Assembly: GCA_029204225.1 (NCBI GenBank)
Contig: CM055094.1
Location: forward strand, 25,971,041 to 26,035,040
Direction of reading: 5' to 3'
Source: Diphasiastrum complanatum
Taxonomy: Eukaryota > Streptophyta > Lycopodiopsida > Lycopodiales > Lycopodiaceae
DNA length: 64,000 nucleotides
Below are positions 11,100 through 22,849 of the stretch, piece after piece. A model generated the notes under the pieces. That model saw only the letters and a program-made list of their open reading frames with translations, ran no database searches and was not told the origin of the DNA. Position numbers and translations under genes: made by a program. Numbering within the stretch: position 1 is the first letter of the stretch; every line of letters begins with the position of its first letter.

Positions 11100-12671
11100 G
11101 CACCACACACTCGTTTCGCCGCATAGCTTTCTCACTCTCTTCCTCTTTTCCTCTATCTCTCTCTTTCTTCTCTCTCATCATTCTTTTTCATCAAAAAAAT
11201 CGAATTTTAAGGGTAGAATAGTGTGAGTAGTGTTAGTTTTTGCCGTTTTTTCGTGATTTTTTTGTTTGTTTGCAATGTAGGGAGAGATTGTGGGGTGGGA
11301 GGATCAAATCCAAGCACCCAATCCCTTCGTTAATCCATAAAATCCATAAAAATCAGAAAAAAAAAAAAAAAAAAAAAAAAAAAGCTCAAAATATGTTTTT
11401 GGAGGGAAAAAGAGAGCCAAAATCCCATCAGATTTTGATTCCTCAAAGACCAGCAAGAACTAACCATTGCATGACTGGCAGCAGCTCCAGGGTACTATCC
11501 TAGACCTGCATAGAAGCCTGTGAAGGTACTTCCCAGTAGATTTTGAAAAAATAGAGAAAAATCCAAAAAAAAAAAAATTAAAAATCCTTTGTAAAAATCA
11601 AAAAAAAAAATTCAAAACTCAAAACTAACCTTCGCAGAGCTCTCTGAATTTCCATCTCACTGAGACAAGGACACAAGAAGTCTGCGGGAATTAGATCCCA
11701 AAAAAAGTGCCCCTGTGAAGGTTCCCAAGAGCAAAAATTGGCCTAGAACCTTCTCAAACAACAAATTTTGAGTTTCCTTGGGAAGTAACCTTCGCAGAGC
11801 TCTCTGAAGTTCCATCTCACTGAGACAAGGACACAGAGAAGTCTGCGAGAGTTAGATCCCAAAAAAAGTGCCCCTGTGAAGGTTCCCAAGAGCAAAAAGT
11901 GGCCTAGAACCTTCTTAGACAGCAAATTTTTTAGTTCCCCTGGGAAGTAACTCTTGCAGCTTGGTGAGCAAGTGGATCTGACTCAGATACAAGCACATAC
12001 CAGCCTGCAAAGATTAGTTCCCAGAAAATCTCAAAATTTGGCCAAAAAACCCCCAAAAAAAAATGCACTTTTTTCAAGATTTTTTAAGTTTCCTTCGGAA
12101 GTAACTCTTGCAGATTGGTGACCAGCTGAATTCAACTCAGATACAAGTGCATACCAGTCTGCAAGGGCTTGTTCTCAGAAAATCCAAAAATTTTACAAAA
12201 AAACCCCCAAAAAATGCACTTTTTTTTCAGGATTTTTTGAGTTTTCTTGGGAAGTAACTCTCACAGCTTGGTGAGAAGCTGAATCTGACTAAGATACAAG
12301 TGCATACCAGTTTGCGAGGGTTTGTTCCCAGAAAATCCTAAAATTTTCCAAAAAAATCCCCCAAAAAAATGCACTTTTTTCAGGCTTTTTTGAGTTTCCT
12401 TCCGAAGTAATTGTTGCAGCTTGGTTAGCAGCTGAATCTAACTGAGATACAAGTGCATACCAGTATTCTAGGGTTTGTTTCCAAAAAATCTTAAAATTTT
12501 GCAAAAAAACTCTCCAAAAATGCACTGTTTTCAAAATTTTTTGAGTTTCCTTGGGAAGTAACTCTCGCAGCTTTGTGAGCAGGTGAATATAACTTAGATA
12601 CAAGTGCATATCAGTCTGCAAGGGTTTGTTCCCAGAAAATCTTAAAATTTTGCAAAAAAACCCCAAAAGCG
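11100..12671 (+). repeat. Gypsy leader with 153-158-bp tandem repeats
   Basis: Non-coding leader of the same gypsy family, rich in CTCGCAG-like motifs and A/T runs. Two units of about 158 bp begin near 11627 and 11785 (AACCTTCGCAGAGCTCTCTG). Five units of about 153 bp then begin at 11943, 12097, 12250, 12403 and 12554 (GGAAGTAACTCTTGCAG). The last ends near 12671. Gag is absent downstream. Confidence 0.8.
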
Positions 12672-12726
12672 CTCAATAGCATTAGAAAAGGCCAGCCTTC
12701 ACCTAAACATTCAACACATTGCTCAT

Positions 12727-12730
<4 letters not shown>

Positions 12731-12780
<50 letters not shown>
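12731..12780. repeat. (GA)n microsatellite
   Basis: About 24 GA units shortly after the last 153-bp leader repeat. This is where the gypsy homology is lost. Confidence 0.97.
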
Positions 12781-12783
<3 letters not shown>

Positions 12784-14520
12784 TCGTGGTTATGTGCAGA
12801 GAGTTCTTGGTGAGAATGTGAAGGGAGAAGGTCCTCCACTCTCAACCTCTTGGTGAGTTCGATTCTTGGTGAGTTCACTGGTCCTCCACTCTCAATCTCT
12901 TCCACTCACTTTGCTGTCTATTCCATTTCATTGCTATTGATTCATTGGTTTGATCTTTAGCATTGTGTTTTCACCATTTCATTCGTGGAATCAGATTTGG
13001 TGCTATTTGCTTTTGCAGTTTCTAATCTTGTGATTGCAAGCCCTGGTATTGTGAAGATTGCATTTGGTATCCCTTTGTTGTCTCTAATCTTGTGGTTGCA
13101 GGCTGTGAAATTTTGGAAAGCTTTGCCACCTTATTTAGAAGGATCTGAGGCTTGGGAGATTTCTCTCTCCCTGCCTTACAATTGTTTGAATCACTTTCTT
13201 GAGATTCTATTTGTGAGTCTGAGAAATCTGAGAATTACTTGTGATTGTTCCCTGCTCAGAGTAAAATCATTTTAGGAATATCATGTGTGGTGTTGGGATA
13301 ATGCTACAGACTGCTTGAAGATAGTCGGTCTGTGAACCAAAGTTATGAACTCCAAATCATTGTTTGTCAGCCCATTTGAAAGCTATTCTTTTGATGATCA
13401 AGAAAACCTTATAAAGCCTTGCTAATTGCTCAAAAGGAGCACTTTGGGTTGCTTTTAAAGTGTTGATCTATAGGGCATTTGCAATCCATTCCTCTGTAGA
13501 TCATAATTGGAAAGCAGCATATGTTGATCTCCGAATTGCTACCATTAAGTCAATTTGCAGCTTTGTGCATTGATGTCCAGGGGAGGTAGAGTATGAGCCA
13601 TCTTCCCACCTGCTGTCTGCGGCTTCTTCTCCATTACTTGACCTGCGGCTCCCTTCTCTACCTGGATCCTTCTCCGCTGCCTAACTCCTTTCCTACCTCT
13701 GCCTGCGTGGAAAGGAAAAACTTGCCTACTGTCACCCATTTGCAGCCTGCGGTTCCTTTCTAACTGCCTGCGGCCAATTTCCTGATCTGCGGCATGTTGA
13801 CGCCCGTGCCATCACTCCAAACGTTCCCTACCTAAATCTGTCTGCGGCTCATTCTGAAGCCATTTGCAGTCTGTGGCCAATTGAGGCCTATCTTCTTGCA
13901 TTGCTGTCCATCGTTAACCCTAACTATAGCCTACTATCATATTGATTTGCTTACTTACTAGATCTATGGAAAAACTCTGACTTCCATGATTTCCATGATT
14001 CCGAATTAATGAAGCTTTATGCTATCTTCATGGAGCCTTTTAAAGTTCCATGAGTGTTTCTTTCTACCAAACAACACCAACACAATTATTCAAGATTTGG
14101 GAACTAACCGTTTGCTGCAGGTTTAGTATTCGTTTGGTGAGGTAAGCGCCCGACATTTACAAAGCGTGTTCTATCGCATTAAGGGAAACACAGAATCCAT
14201 ATCTCATCTGCTAATTGCTCTACTAGATGATGCTTGAATACTTTGTTTGTAAACAAACAATACTGCAAGCAGCTGCATGCCTTATTTTCGACTCCATGCC
14301 CAAGGGTGCTTGAGCTGTATTTGTGGTATAGAGTGACTTCCATTAGCATTCCCTTAGTTTGATAGTCTATTTGGGGGTCGTTTTATATGCCACATGCAGC
14401 TAGTTTATATGGTTTTCCATTTTGCAATAATAGGATAAAAATACAACAGTCACTCAGCTCTATCTTGGTATGATTTTGTGACAATGAACTATAAACCTTA
14501 AAATTTTATTGCAGTTGCTA
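12781..14520. other. Unassigned intergenic sequence
   Basis: No convincing gene. A GTCCTCCACTCTCAA block is duplicated near 12830 and 12880. The word TGCGGC/CTGCGG recurs about ten times between 13610 and 13860, a weak minisatellite-like feature. Frames such as 12985-13275 have no recognisable motif. Confidence 0.45.
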
Positions 14521-14799
14521 ACTGGTATCATCACACATGAACCATCTGTAAGCTATTGTGATAGACAATGAGTTGCAGAACTCAGTAACGGCTTAAATGC
14601 AGCCTAATTGTTGTCACTCACGGTTCTCACGGTCCCTATGTTACCCATCACGGTCCCTATGTGGCCCATCATGGTCCCATCACGGTCCCTATGCGGCCTA
14701 AATGTTGTCACTCACGGTTCTCAGTGTCCCTATGCGGCCTAAATGCTTTGAACGAACCGCAAACCGCACTCACTTGGATGCTCTCCACACGGCTACATA

Positions 14800-14801
<2 letters not shown>

Positions 14802-14875
<74 letters not shown>
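14802..14875. repeat. (TC)n microsatellite
   Basis: About 37 TC units. Confidence 0.97.
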
Positions 14876-14880
<5 letters not shown>

Positions 14881-15084
14881 ACTCACGGTTCTCACTGTAT
14901 ATTTGACTAATATTTGAGATTTTTTCATCCAAGGTGAGGGAGTGTTTCCTCCTAGCACGACCATCCGGCCTCCACAGCAAAGTGAGGCACACTCCTAATG
15001 CGTGGGCCAATGAATCAGTGCATCGCCAACTTACCATGGCTAGCGCTCTTCCCTCACAGGCCACGATCTCCATTTGCTAAGGAC

Positions 15085-15088
<4 letters not shown>

Positions 15089-15160
<72 letters not shown>
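15089..15160. repeat. (TC)n microsatellite
   Basis: About 36 TC units. Confidence 0.97.
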
Positions 15161-15166
<6 letters not shown>

Positions 15167-15371
15167 TCTTAACTATCCGAAGGCTTTGAATGTGGCAGCT
15201 GTCAAATGGATGTCACCTTTCGAAGGCCTTATACATGTTATTGTTATGCTCTCTGAGGCAGCTATTCCCAAATATTGTTTCCAAGGGGTTGTATCATCAC
15301 ACATCAACCATCTGTAAGCTAATTATTATAGGCGATGAGTTGCAGAGTAACGGCTTAAATGCGGCCTCATA

Positions 15372-17795
15372 GTACTCAAGAAGAACGGCAAAATGCGAAT
15401 TTGTGTGACTTTGAAGGCGCTAAATGCAATTACCAAAAAGGATCATTTTCCTTTACCATCTACGGAAAGTGTCCTCGACAGAGTAGCTGGTGTCGAAGCC
15501 TACAGTTTTCTAGACGGCTTCAGCAGCTACAACCAGGTGAAGATAGCCCTCCAAGACCAACACAAAACAACATTTGCCACGGAATGGGGAACCTATGCCT
15601 ATAAGGTGGTGCCATTCAGACTTTGCAATGCCCCAAGCACCTTCCAGCGAGTCATGCAGGCGGCATTCAAAGAATATTTGCAAAAATTTCTGGAAATTTT
15701 CTTGGACGATCTGTGCGTGCATGGACTAGATTTAGAACACTTATCCAATTTGGAGAAGGTGCTACAAACATACTGCAACTTCCAGATCTCCTTGAATCTA
15801 GAAAAATGTCAATTTTGGGTGACACATGGCTTGATCTCTCGGCCATATAATGTCAAGACACGGGATCGCCACAGATCTATCAAAGATCATGCTCATTGTT
15901 GATCTACCACCACCGGGAACGATCCGCGAAGTCTACATCTTCATGGCTCATGCTAACTATTATAGGATCTTCATTCTTGATTTTGCAGAGTTAGCCCGAC
16001 CAATTTATAAACTCACAACGGATCCACATTGGAACGAGAAGACCCTAAAGGCTTTCCAAAAGCTTAAGGATGCATTGGTTTCAGCACCAATCTTACGCCC
16101 ACCCAATTGGTCAATTGAGTTTCATGTGCATTCGGACGCATCGAAGTATGCAGTTGGAACAGTCTTAATCTAGCCAGGTGACCACAAAAAGAATTTTCCA
16201 ATCCGATTTGCAAGCCGACAGCTCAGTGATACAGATTACTCAACCACAGAGCAGAAAGCACTGGCAATAATCTATGCGGTTAAGAAATTTCGGCACTACC
16301 TGATGGCCACACATTTCGCTTTTTATACGGACCATCAACCCTTGCTCTATCTCGTTAACAAGACTTGCAACACCGAGAGAATCACCACATGGCTACTTCT
16401 ATTGTTGGAATTTGATTTTTGGATAGTAGTTTGCAAGGGAAAACAACACTACATGGCAGATCATGTGTCGCGAATCAAGGGAAAGGAGGTTGCAACCCAA
16501 CCCGACAATGAGCTGGCAGATGCTGCCTTATTTTACGTGGACACAGTACCAGAATGGGCTGCCGACATTGTTGAATATCTAATGCGGGGCCAACCAGCAA
16601 GTCACTACCAAAGGCGGCTCAGCGGAAATTGATCTTAAATGCTAGACCTTCAGCTGATTGCTGGCCAATTGTATCAAAAAGGACCAGACGAGATTCTTCG
16701 ACGGTGTATTCTCCCCCATGAGGCCACCCAGATCATTTCGCTTTCACATGAAGGCATGGGTGGAGGCCACTTTGCATCCGAGATTACCGTTCGCAAGATC
16801 CTACAATCAGGATGTTGGTGGCCAATGATTCATAAGGATACGGAGGAATACTTGAGAAAGTGCGATGTGTGCCAAAGGGCGAGGAGACCAACGAGATTGA
16901 ATTATGACCTACTGCACCCGGTCTTAGCGCAAGCACCATTCTAAAAGTGGGGATTGGATTGGTCCAATTCACCCTGCAGCAACGAGTTCCCAGGCTCGCT
17001 ACATAATCGTAGCCACGGACTATCTAACCAAGTGGGTCGAAGCCAAGGCAGTAAGAGTAGTGGATGCTAGGACCACTACCAAGCTCCTTTATGAAAATAA
17101 CATTGTGCACTTTGGATGCCCGATGGAGCTAGTCAGCGATCGCGGAAGTCATTTCATCAATGAGACCATCAAGATCCTGTTGGAGGAATTCTTTGTGATC
17201 CATAGAACTAGTACGCCTTATTATCCTCGTGGTAATGGGCAAGCATATTCATCCAATAAGATCCTGTGTAGCGTGCTCACAAAAACAATTGAAGCTAGCA
17301 AATCAGATTGGAAACATAAATTGAATGCTGCTCTGTGGGCATTCAAGACAACATATAAGGGAAGCATTGATCAAACACCTTTCCAATCGGTATATGGTCA
17401 AGATGCTATAATGCCAGTAGAGTTTCTAATTCCTTCATTAAGGATTGCTACAACACAACGCATGAATGAATCCAAATCTCTACAACTACGCCACGAAGCT
17501 CTGCATAAACTCTGTGAAACACGCTTACTAGTTGTGCATGCACTGGCAGCCGAAAAGGAAAGACGCAAAGCATGGCACGATCATAGGTTACAAAAGAAGG
17601 ATCTTCGCTCTGGAGATCTGGTCCTGATGTATAAAACCAACGCGATCAAGAGCAAATTAAAACTCACAGGTGAAGGTCCTTATCGGATCAAGAAAATTCT
17701 TAATCATGGAGCCGTGAATTTAGAGAAGCTACATGGGACACCGTTCGATACACCCATCAACGGTAGCCGGTTGCACAAGTACTGGCCACCGTAGT
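15372..17795 (+). pseudogene. Ty3/gypsy pol remnant: reverse transcriptase, RNase H, integrase
   Basis: Order of domains: reverse transcriptase from 15372 (VLKKNGKMRICV, DHFPLP, YSFLDGFSSYNQ with the first Asp, and FLDDLCVH as the YVDD-type site near 15702-15720). The RT tail and RNase H run from about 15850 (HANYYRIFILDFAELARPI, DASKYAVGTVL, FYTDHQPLLYL). The integrase zinc finger is at 16740-16890 (HEGMGGGHF, CDVCQRARRP). The integrase core lies at 17005-17250 with VATDYLTKWVEAK and SDRGSHF. It then reads NGQAYSSNK where NGQAE is expected, so the catalytic Glu is replaced by Tyr. The C-terminal part (DLRSGDLVLM, GPYRIKKIL, RLHKYWPP) ends at 17795. Stops and frame changes occur near 15830, 16173, 16632 and 16944. 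Gag, protease and the start of RT are missing. RNase H and integrase style fit the Tat/Athila group, in line with the tRNA-Asp primer sites nearby. Confidence 0.94.
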
Positions 17796-18955
17796 AAGAT
17801 AGATCCAGATTGGTGGTGGCACATTACAAAAAGCTATTCTGATAGACCATCACCACGAAAGATCAAGCCAAATCAAGCTAGATCCATCAAGATTCGACCA
17901 GATCTAGCAAGATCAGGAAAATCCATCAGGGTCCAAGGGGGATCCAGATCCAAATGGGATCAAGGAGGAAGCAGATAATCAGATTATGCCAATAAGTCCC
18001 CTAAATTTGCAGATCACAGACCTCAATCTCAATAACTATGGCAAATTAAGGGCAAAATTCACCAAAAACTGATGGATATGTCCATCAGAACTTCCATAGA
18101 ACTACCAACAGTCAGATCAAGCATGGATGAAGCTGATTACAAGTTTGCAAAAGTTAAAAATCAGAAAATCTCAAGATCTCGTCAAAAAACACTCTAGTAG
18201 AGCACTTTTTGAATGATTTTTGGAGATCCCTTGGGAGATAGCTCTTGAAACTTGGATACTCACTAGATCTGACCCAGATGCATCTCTAAAAATCTTTGTG
18301 AGAGTTCTTAATGGAGTAATCATCACTTTTTAGTGTGTGCGAGGGTTCTCAGAAGCTGAATCTTCAGAACCCTTGCAGAGCATCAAGATCATCTTACCAA
18401 CCCATACAAGGTGCCTAAATGGAATCAGAACAATGAAACTAGCTTGCCTACATGGTCTGATCTTAAAAATCCAATCACAGGAACATGTTGTGCGGGAGAT
18501 CACTTCCTGCAAGAGTTGAACCCTCCCAGATAGTCTGAACCTTCACAAAACCTTCGCAGGACAGTCAAATCACCTTCTGAACTCTCGCAGACTTCCCTGA
18601 GGTCTTATAATTTTGTGAAGAAGGTCCCCACCAAAATTTGGGTGGAACTGAACAAGGGAAAGTGGATTTCACCTAATACGCACTCTAAATTCCGCTATAT
18701 AAGGGCTAATTTCGACTCATTTTTCACCTTTGCTGGCGAAGCTCTGCTCAAATTTTCACGGAAATTTCCAAGTTCTTTGTTTGCGACCAAACTTCCTACA
18801 AGCTATCATCTGCTCATACTGAACATAGATCTGTGCTCTGAACTACAGTTCTTGCCATCCAACACTCGTTATTCACAGTTTTTTGTCGTTTCCACACCTT
18901 TTTATCTTTTCCACCGTTTTTTCTACTTTTTCGTTCTTTAACTATCACTGCTAAC
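17796..18955 (+). other. Gypsy spacer between pol and 3' ORF
   Basis: Non-coding sequence between the integrase end and the extra ORF. It repeats GATCAAG/AGATC words (17800-17960) and carries the family motif CTCGCAG or its reverse several times (18330-18600). This motif also marks the leader, supporting one family. Confidence 0.6.
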
Positions 18956-19770
18956 ATGGCCTCCTCATCCTCAGAAGACTTTGGCAACAAGCAGGTGATC
19001 CAGCGTGAAATCTCCTCAACACACAGATTTGGCCCTTATCCTCTTACGCTCTGATTTATTCATGGCTTCAGACAACCGACCCACTTCTTGAGACAATGGG
19101 ATTCTTTCCAATGCTTTTCCATTCTGAGATTGACATGGGCCTCGCCCTTCACGCTTGCGCCACCTGGGATGCGTCGAAGACACGCTTCCACTTCTTGTAC
19201 CAAGATACCACACGTACAAGGTCAGAATTAACGCAAACTTGATGGTCACTATTGGCATTATGTCCGGTGACCGTCAGTCCATCTCCCATCATCAGGCAAA
19301 AACTTTGATCAAACCTTTCGTCACCCAAACTACACCAAAAATCCCAATCTAGACTTACAATGGTTACCTGATAGATGCTATCACGGAACCCGTCATTCAG
19401 ACGACTGCGCATCTGTTGTTTAACTTTCTGGTTATTTCAACATTTCACAAGGACAGAATCCAGTCCAAGCTGCTGAGTCAGATAGTGGAATCCTTTATGG
19501 CATTCTCTGGCCCCTCAGTTGTGCCATACGACTGGCATAGCTTCCTCATTCGCGAACTAACTACCTCCATCAAACCCAACAACCGTGACCGTATCGTAGC
19601 AGGCCCCCTATTGTGTAATTTTGCCTGCGCACTTCTTGAGGCAAAAGTGTGCGGCTTCCACCGCTCAACCCTTTTGTCTTCCATCATGCCGCACACTAAC
19701 CTCTATCTGCCATCTCAAGCATCCACCTCCTCCCAACCTGCAGTTACTGACACAACGGCCAGCAAATGAA
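18956..19770 (+). pseudogene. Extra 3' ORF of gypsy element (Athila-ORF1-like, broken)
   Basis: After the spacer an ATG at 18956 opens MASSSSEDFGNKQV. A stop at about 19049 and frame shifts follow, but the reading continues as YALIYSWLQTTDPLLETMGF, then from about 19359 YNGYLIDAITEPVIQTTAHL and from 19416 VISTFHKDRIQSKLL. The GYLIDAI segment is matched by GYLIDAIRDPVVQAAANL on the minus strand at 42640-42830, so this is a conserved ORF of the family and not chance. The position after integrase and the general look resemble the extra ORFs of Athila/Tat-group elements. The family link is an inference, and the function of such ORFs is unknown. Confidence 0.6.
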
Positions 19771-19873
19771 TGCGTGGCGCTGCGTCTTCATCTTCATCTC
19801 CACCTACTACATGTGGAAACCAACAAAATAAGACCAAGAATGGATCCTAATCCGATCCACAAGAGGGGTTGGA

Positions 19874-20630
19874 TGTTAGATATACTTGATCTATCAATCT
19901 ACACAAGATTTAGATCAATCTAGATCAATTTTAAGCATGAAAATCTAACAAGAACAATCATTAATGAAAGTAAATGTACTTGCTAGTTTCACACATGTGA
20001 AAAACTGTCAAAGTATGGACTCCAACCTGAAAACAAAATACACTATGATAGAAAAAACAAATGAAGGCAAATGGAGAGATTGACACAAAATTGCTTCCAA
20101 AATCAAGATTGATGTTTGATGTTAATTGTGGCCAAATATGCCTCTATATATACACTTCTTGGAGTTCGAGGTATTGATCATGCATCAGATCTCACATGTG
20201 TGAGGATGGTTTGTCATATGGTGAATCATCATGCAAATTTGACACTTGGGATCAAACTTTCTATTTTGAGCATTTTTGGTCCAATTTCCTATTATATGGA
20301 GATCTACATGGAAATCTTCTAGAAGTCAAAACTTGCCTACTTCAGCTTATTCCACATGTGTGAGTTGTCCTTTACACATGGGATGTGACACCTAGCCAAA
20401 GGATGTGGCTCATGCAATCAATAGATTGATGCCATGTGTCATATATCTAGAAAACTAATTTTTGGCCTTTTTAGTCACTAGAACTTGAATTAAATCATAT
20501 GTACAGCATATATGATTATGGTACATGACAAGTACACTAATTTCACACGTGGTAACAGGCTCCACACAAGTGTAATCATCCTATATACATGATTTTGGCC
20601 TTGACCAAGCATGATTTTTGCATGTTCACA
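19874..20630 (-). repeat. Copia 3' LTR (minus strand)
   Basis: On the minus strand it begins TGTGAACATGC right after a polypurine-like TTTTGAGGAG (complement of 20631-20640) and ends ...ATATCTAACA at 19874. The TG...CA ends and position just past RNase H fit an LTR of 757 bp. Confidence 0.8.
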
Positions 20631-20642
20631 CTCCTCAAAAAT

Positions 20643-21117
20643 CTAGCTTGGTAAATCTAGCATAGATCTATCTATATCTCCAAGAGCCAATCTTAATTTT
20701 ACAAATGGATCTTTAGGCAATGCCTTGGTGAGTATATCAACAATGCAATCTGATGATGAAACATGAATAAGCTTGATCTCCTTTGCTTGCACTTTCTCCC
20801 TCACGAAATGATGTGAAATCTCAATGTGCTTTGTTCGAGCATGGAAGACTGGATTGTTTGCAAGTTGTTGAGCTGCTTGATTGTCACAATATATGCATGG
20901 AATGTCTTCATCCTTGATCACATGAAAGCCTTTTAAGCCAAAGAACCTCCTTTGTTGTTGTTGTCATAGCTTTATACTCAGATTCTATTGATGAAAGAGA
21001 GATGGTATCTTGTTTTTTGGAAAGCCAAGATATAGCTCCTCCACATAAGAACGTAGCAAATGCACTTATGGATCTTCTATCCATCTTGTCACCTGCAAAA
21101 CTCTTCATCCAAAATCA
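20643..21117 (-). pseudogene. Copia RNase H fragment (minus strand)
   Basis: Minus-strand frames read KSFAGDKMDRRSISAFATF and SSIESEYKAM (21108 downward). After a frame change they give CIYCDNQAAQQLANNPVFHA and VDILTKALPKDPF, ending at 20643. This is the RNase H C-part of a copia pol. The upstream part is cut off at 21117, where gypsy LTR text starts. With the LTR at 19874-20630 it forms a 3' end fragment. Confidence 0.9.
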
Positions 21118-21309
21118 TGATGAAGTTAGTTAGGGGAGTAGAGCTAGTGTGAGTAGAGTTAGTGTGAGTAGTATTAGGGGAGGTAGAGTTAGACAAAAAG
21201 TAGGAAACTAACTAAAAGTAGCATCTGTGCTTATTTAGGTACTTATCCAGTGAACTAACCCTTGTTGACAGGCGGGAGGGCTATACTACACAAGATCTTT
21301 GACCCTACA
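21118..21309 (+). repeat. Gypsy LTR fragment (3' part)
   Basis: Begins inside the LTR at TGATGAAGTTAGTTAG and ends GACCCTACA. The same text is found in LTRs at 23799-23979 and 42233-42406, so the 5' part of this LTR is lost. Confidence 0.85.
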
Positions 21310-21310
21310 G

Positions 21311-21328
21311 TGGCGCCGTTGTCGAGGA
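21311..21328 (+). other. Gypsy primer-binding site, tRNA-Asp type
   Basis: TGGCGCCGTTGTCGAGGA, one base after the LTR end. It closely matches the primer site used by Tat/Athila-group gypsy elements. Confidence 0.88.
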
Positions 21329-22745
21329 TAGGTTTCCAATAATTAGTGTAGCTGCATTTTAGCTATTTTCTTGCTTTTAGAGTAGTTTTAGGTAGATTTT
21401 TGAGAGTTTAGAGTTAGTTTTCTATTTTTTTTTTTTTGTGTTTGGACTGTTCACAGCTAGACCAATCAATTTGATTTTTCTCTGTTTGGGGCTGTTCTCC
21501 CAAATCAATTTGGTCACGCCATGCCAATCTGGTTCATGATCTGTATTTGACTCAACACGGGGAAACTTTCCAGGTCCAGACATAGTAAGGATTGACATAT
21601 TGAGAGCTCTTTCTTGATTCTATGGGTGGTGGTGCATGGCCGTTCTTAGTTGGTGAAGTGATTTGTCTGATTAATTCCTTTAACGAATGAGACCTCAACC
21701 TGCTAACTAGTTACACAAAGAATCTTCTTGGTGCCCAACTTCTTAGAAGGACTATTCGCGTCCAGTAGATGGAAGTTTGAGGCAATAACAGGTCTGTGAT
21801 GCCCTTAGATGTTCTGAACGCGTACTACACTGATGAATTCAACGAGTTTATGACCTGGGCTGATAGGAGGAGGTGTGAGAGGGTAGAGGAGGCCCTGAAC
21901 AGCCTCTAAGGGCTTGAAACCCAAACCAACCAGCCAAAAAACCCAAAACCAAAACACACCTATCCGTATTTTGGAGGAAAAAAAGAGCCTAAAATCTCAT
22001 CAGATTTTTATTTCTCCAAAACCAGTATGAATTAACCCTTGCATGACTAGTAGCAGCTCCAAGGTACTGTCCCAAACCTGCATAGAAGCCTGCGAGAGTT
22101 AGTTCCAAGTAGATTGCAAAAATCAGAGAAAAATCATAAAAAATTCAAAAAACCCTTGAAAAATTCCAAAAAAACTCAAAACTTTAGCAGAACTCTCACA
22201 GACACCTCTAAAGTTCTATCTCAGTGAGACAGGGACAAATAAGAGCTTGCGAGAGTTGAATTGATTCCACTGAGCAGAAAATTGGATTTAAGTACTAAAA
22301 AATCACTAAAAAGTGAAGATCCAATAAAATCTTCCATTAAGAACTCTCGTAGACCCCCTCAATCGATTTAGAATGTTAATTTCCATCAGTGATAAAGCCT
22401 GCAAGAGTTAGTTTTGAGATTTGGCATCAAGCCAAAATAGTGGTTCTGAACCCTCGCATACAGTGAAATTTTCACCTAGTGCGAGAGTTAACTCTCGCAG
22501 AGGATTTCATAGTGAGATCTGACTTAGATCCAGCTACTTTGATCCTTGAGAGAGTTACTTCCCAAAGATCTGAGAGATATCAAGTTTTTAATCTGCAAAA
22601 ACAGCTAAATAACCCTCGCAGAGCCAACCCTCATACAAGAGAACCCTCACAGACTAGATTAGTGGAAACATCTGCATCAGATCCAACTATTGTCAAAATC
22701 TCAGGTCAATCAGTGCAAGGAGTAAAAAGTTATCAAGGAAAACTA
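21329..22745 (+). repeat. Gypsy leader, CTCGCAG-rich
   Basis: Non-coding leader with many copies of CTCGCAG and its reverse complement. A perfect 20-base palindrome TGCGAGAGTTAACTCTCGCA lies at 22480-22499. Homologous leaders lie at 23980-24490 (minus), 39370-40438 (minus) and 40540-41100 (plus). Confidence 0.8.
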
Positions 22746-22849
22746 TCGTAAAGGGCCTAAAATTCACTTTCGGCCGATCAGATTGATCAGATCCTTAAGA
22801 TCCAGACTGTAATCCACAACCAAGATCCAACCACTTTGGAACCCACCAT

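Larger units (their letters stand above)
14525..15366 (+). repeat. CT-rich minisatellite block flanked by about 80-bp direct repeats
   Basis: A segment containing GTATCATCACACAT-AACCATCTGTAAGCTA-GATGAGTTGCAGA-GTAACGGCTTAAATGC occurs at 14525-14606 and again at 15291-15362, as direct repeats about 765 bp apart. Between them lie short repeats of CGGTCCCTATG and GCGGCCTAAATG (14630-14750), two long CT runs and unrelated sequence. The right copy abuts the gypsy reverse transcriptase at 15372, so the block appears to interrupt or replace the upstream part of pol. Confidence 0.75.

Noticed and set aside
10701-11221. Leu/Ser-rich open frames
   Set aside because: Produced by a CT run. The same applies at 12723, 14661-15189, 33013-33386, 34635-35080, 37532-37877 and 37893-38437.
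12985-13275. 96-codon plus-strand frame
   Set aside because: Hydrophobic, Leu/Ser-rich text without a motif; no splice or element context supports a gene.
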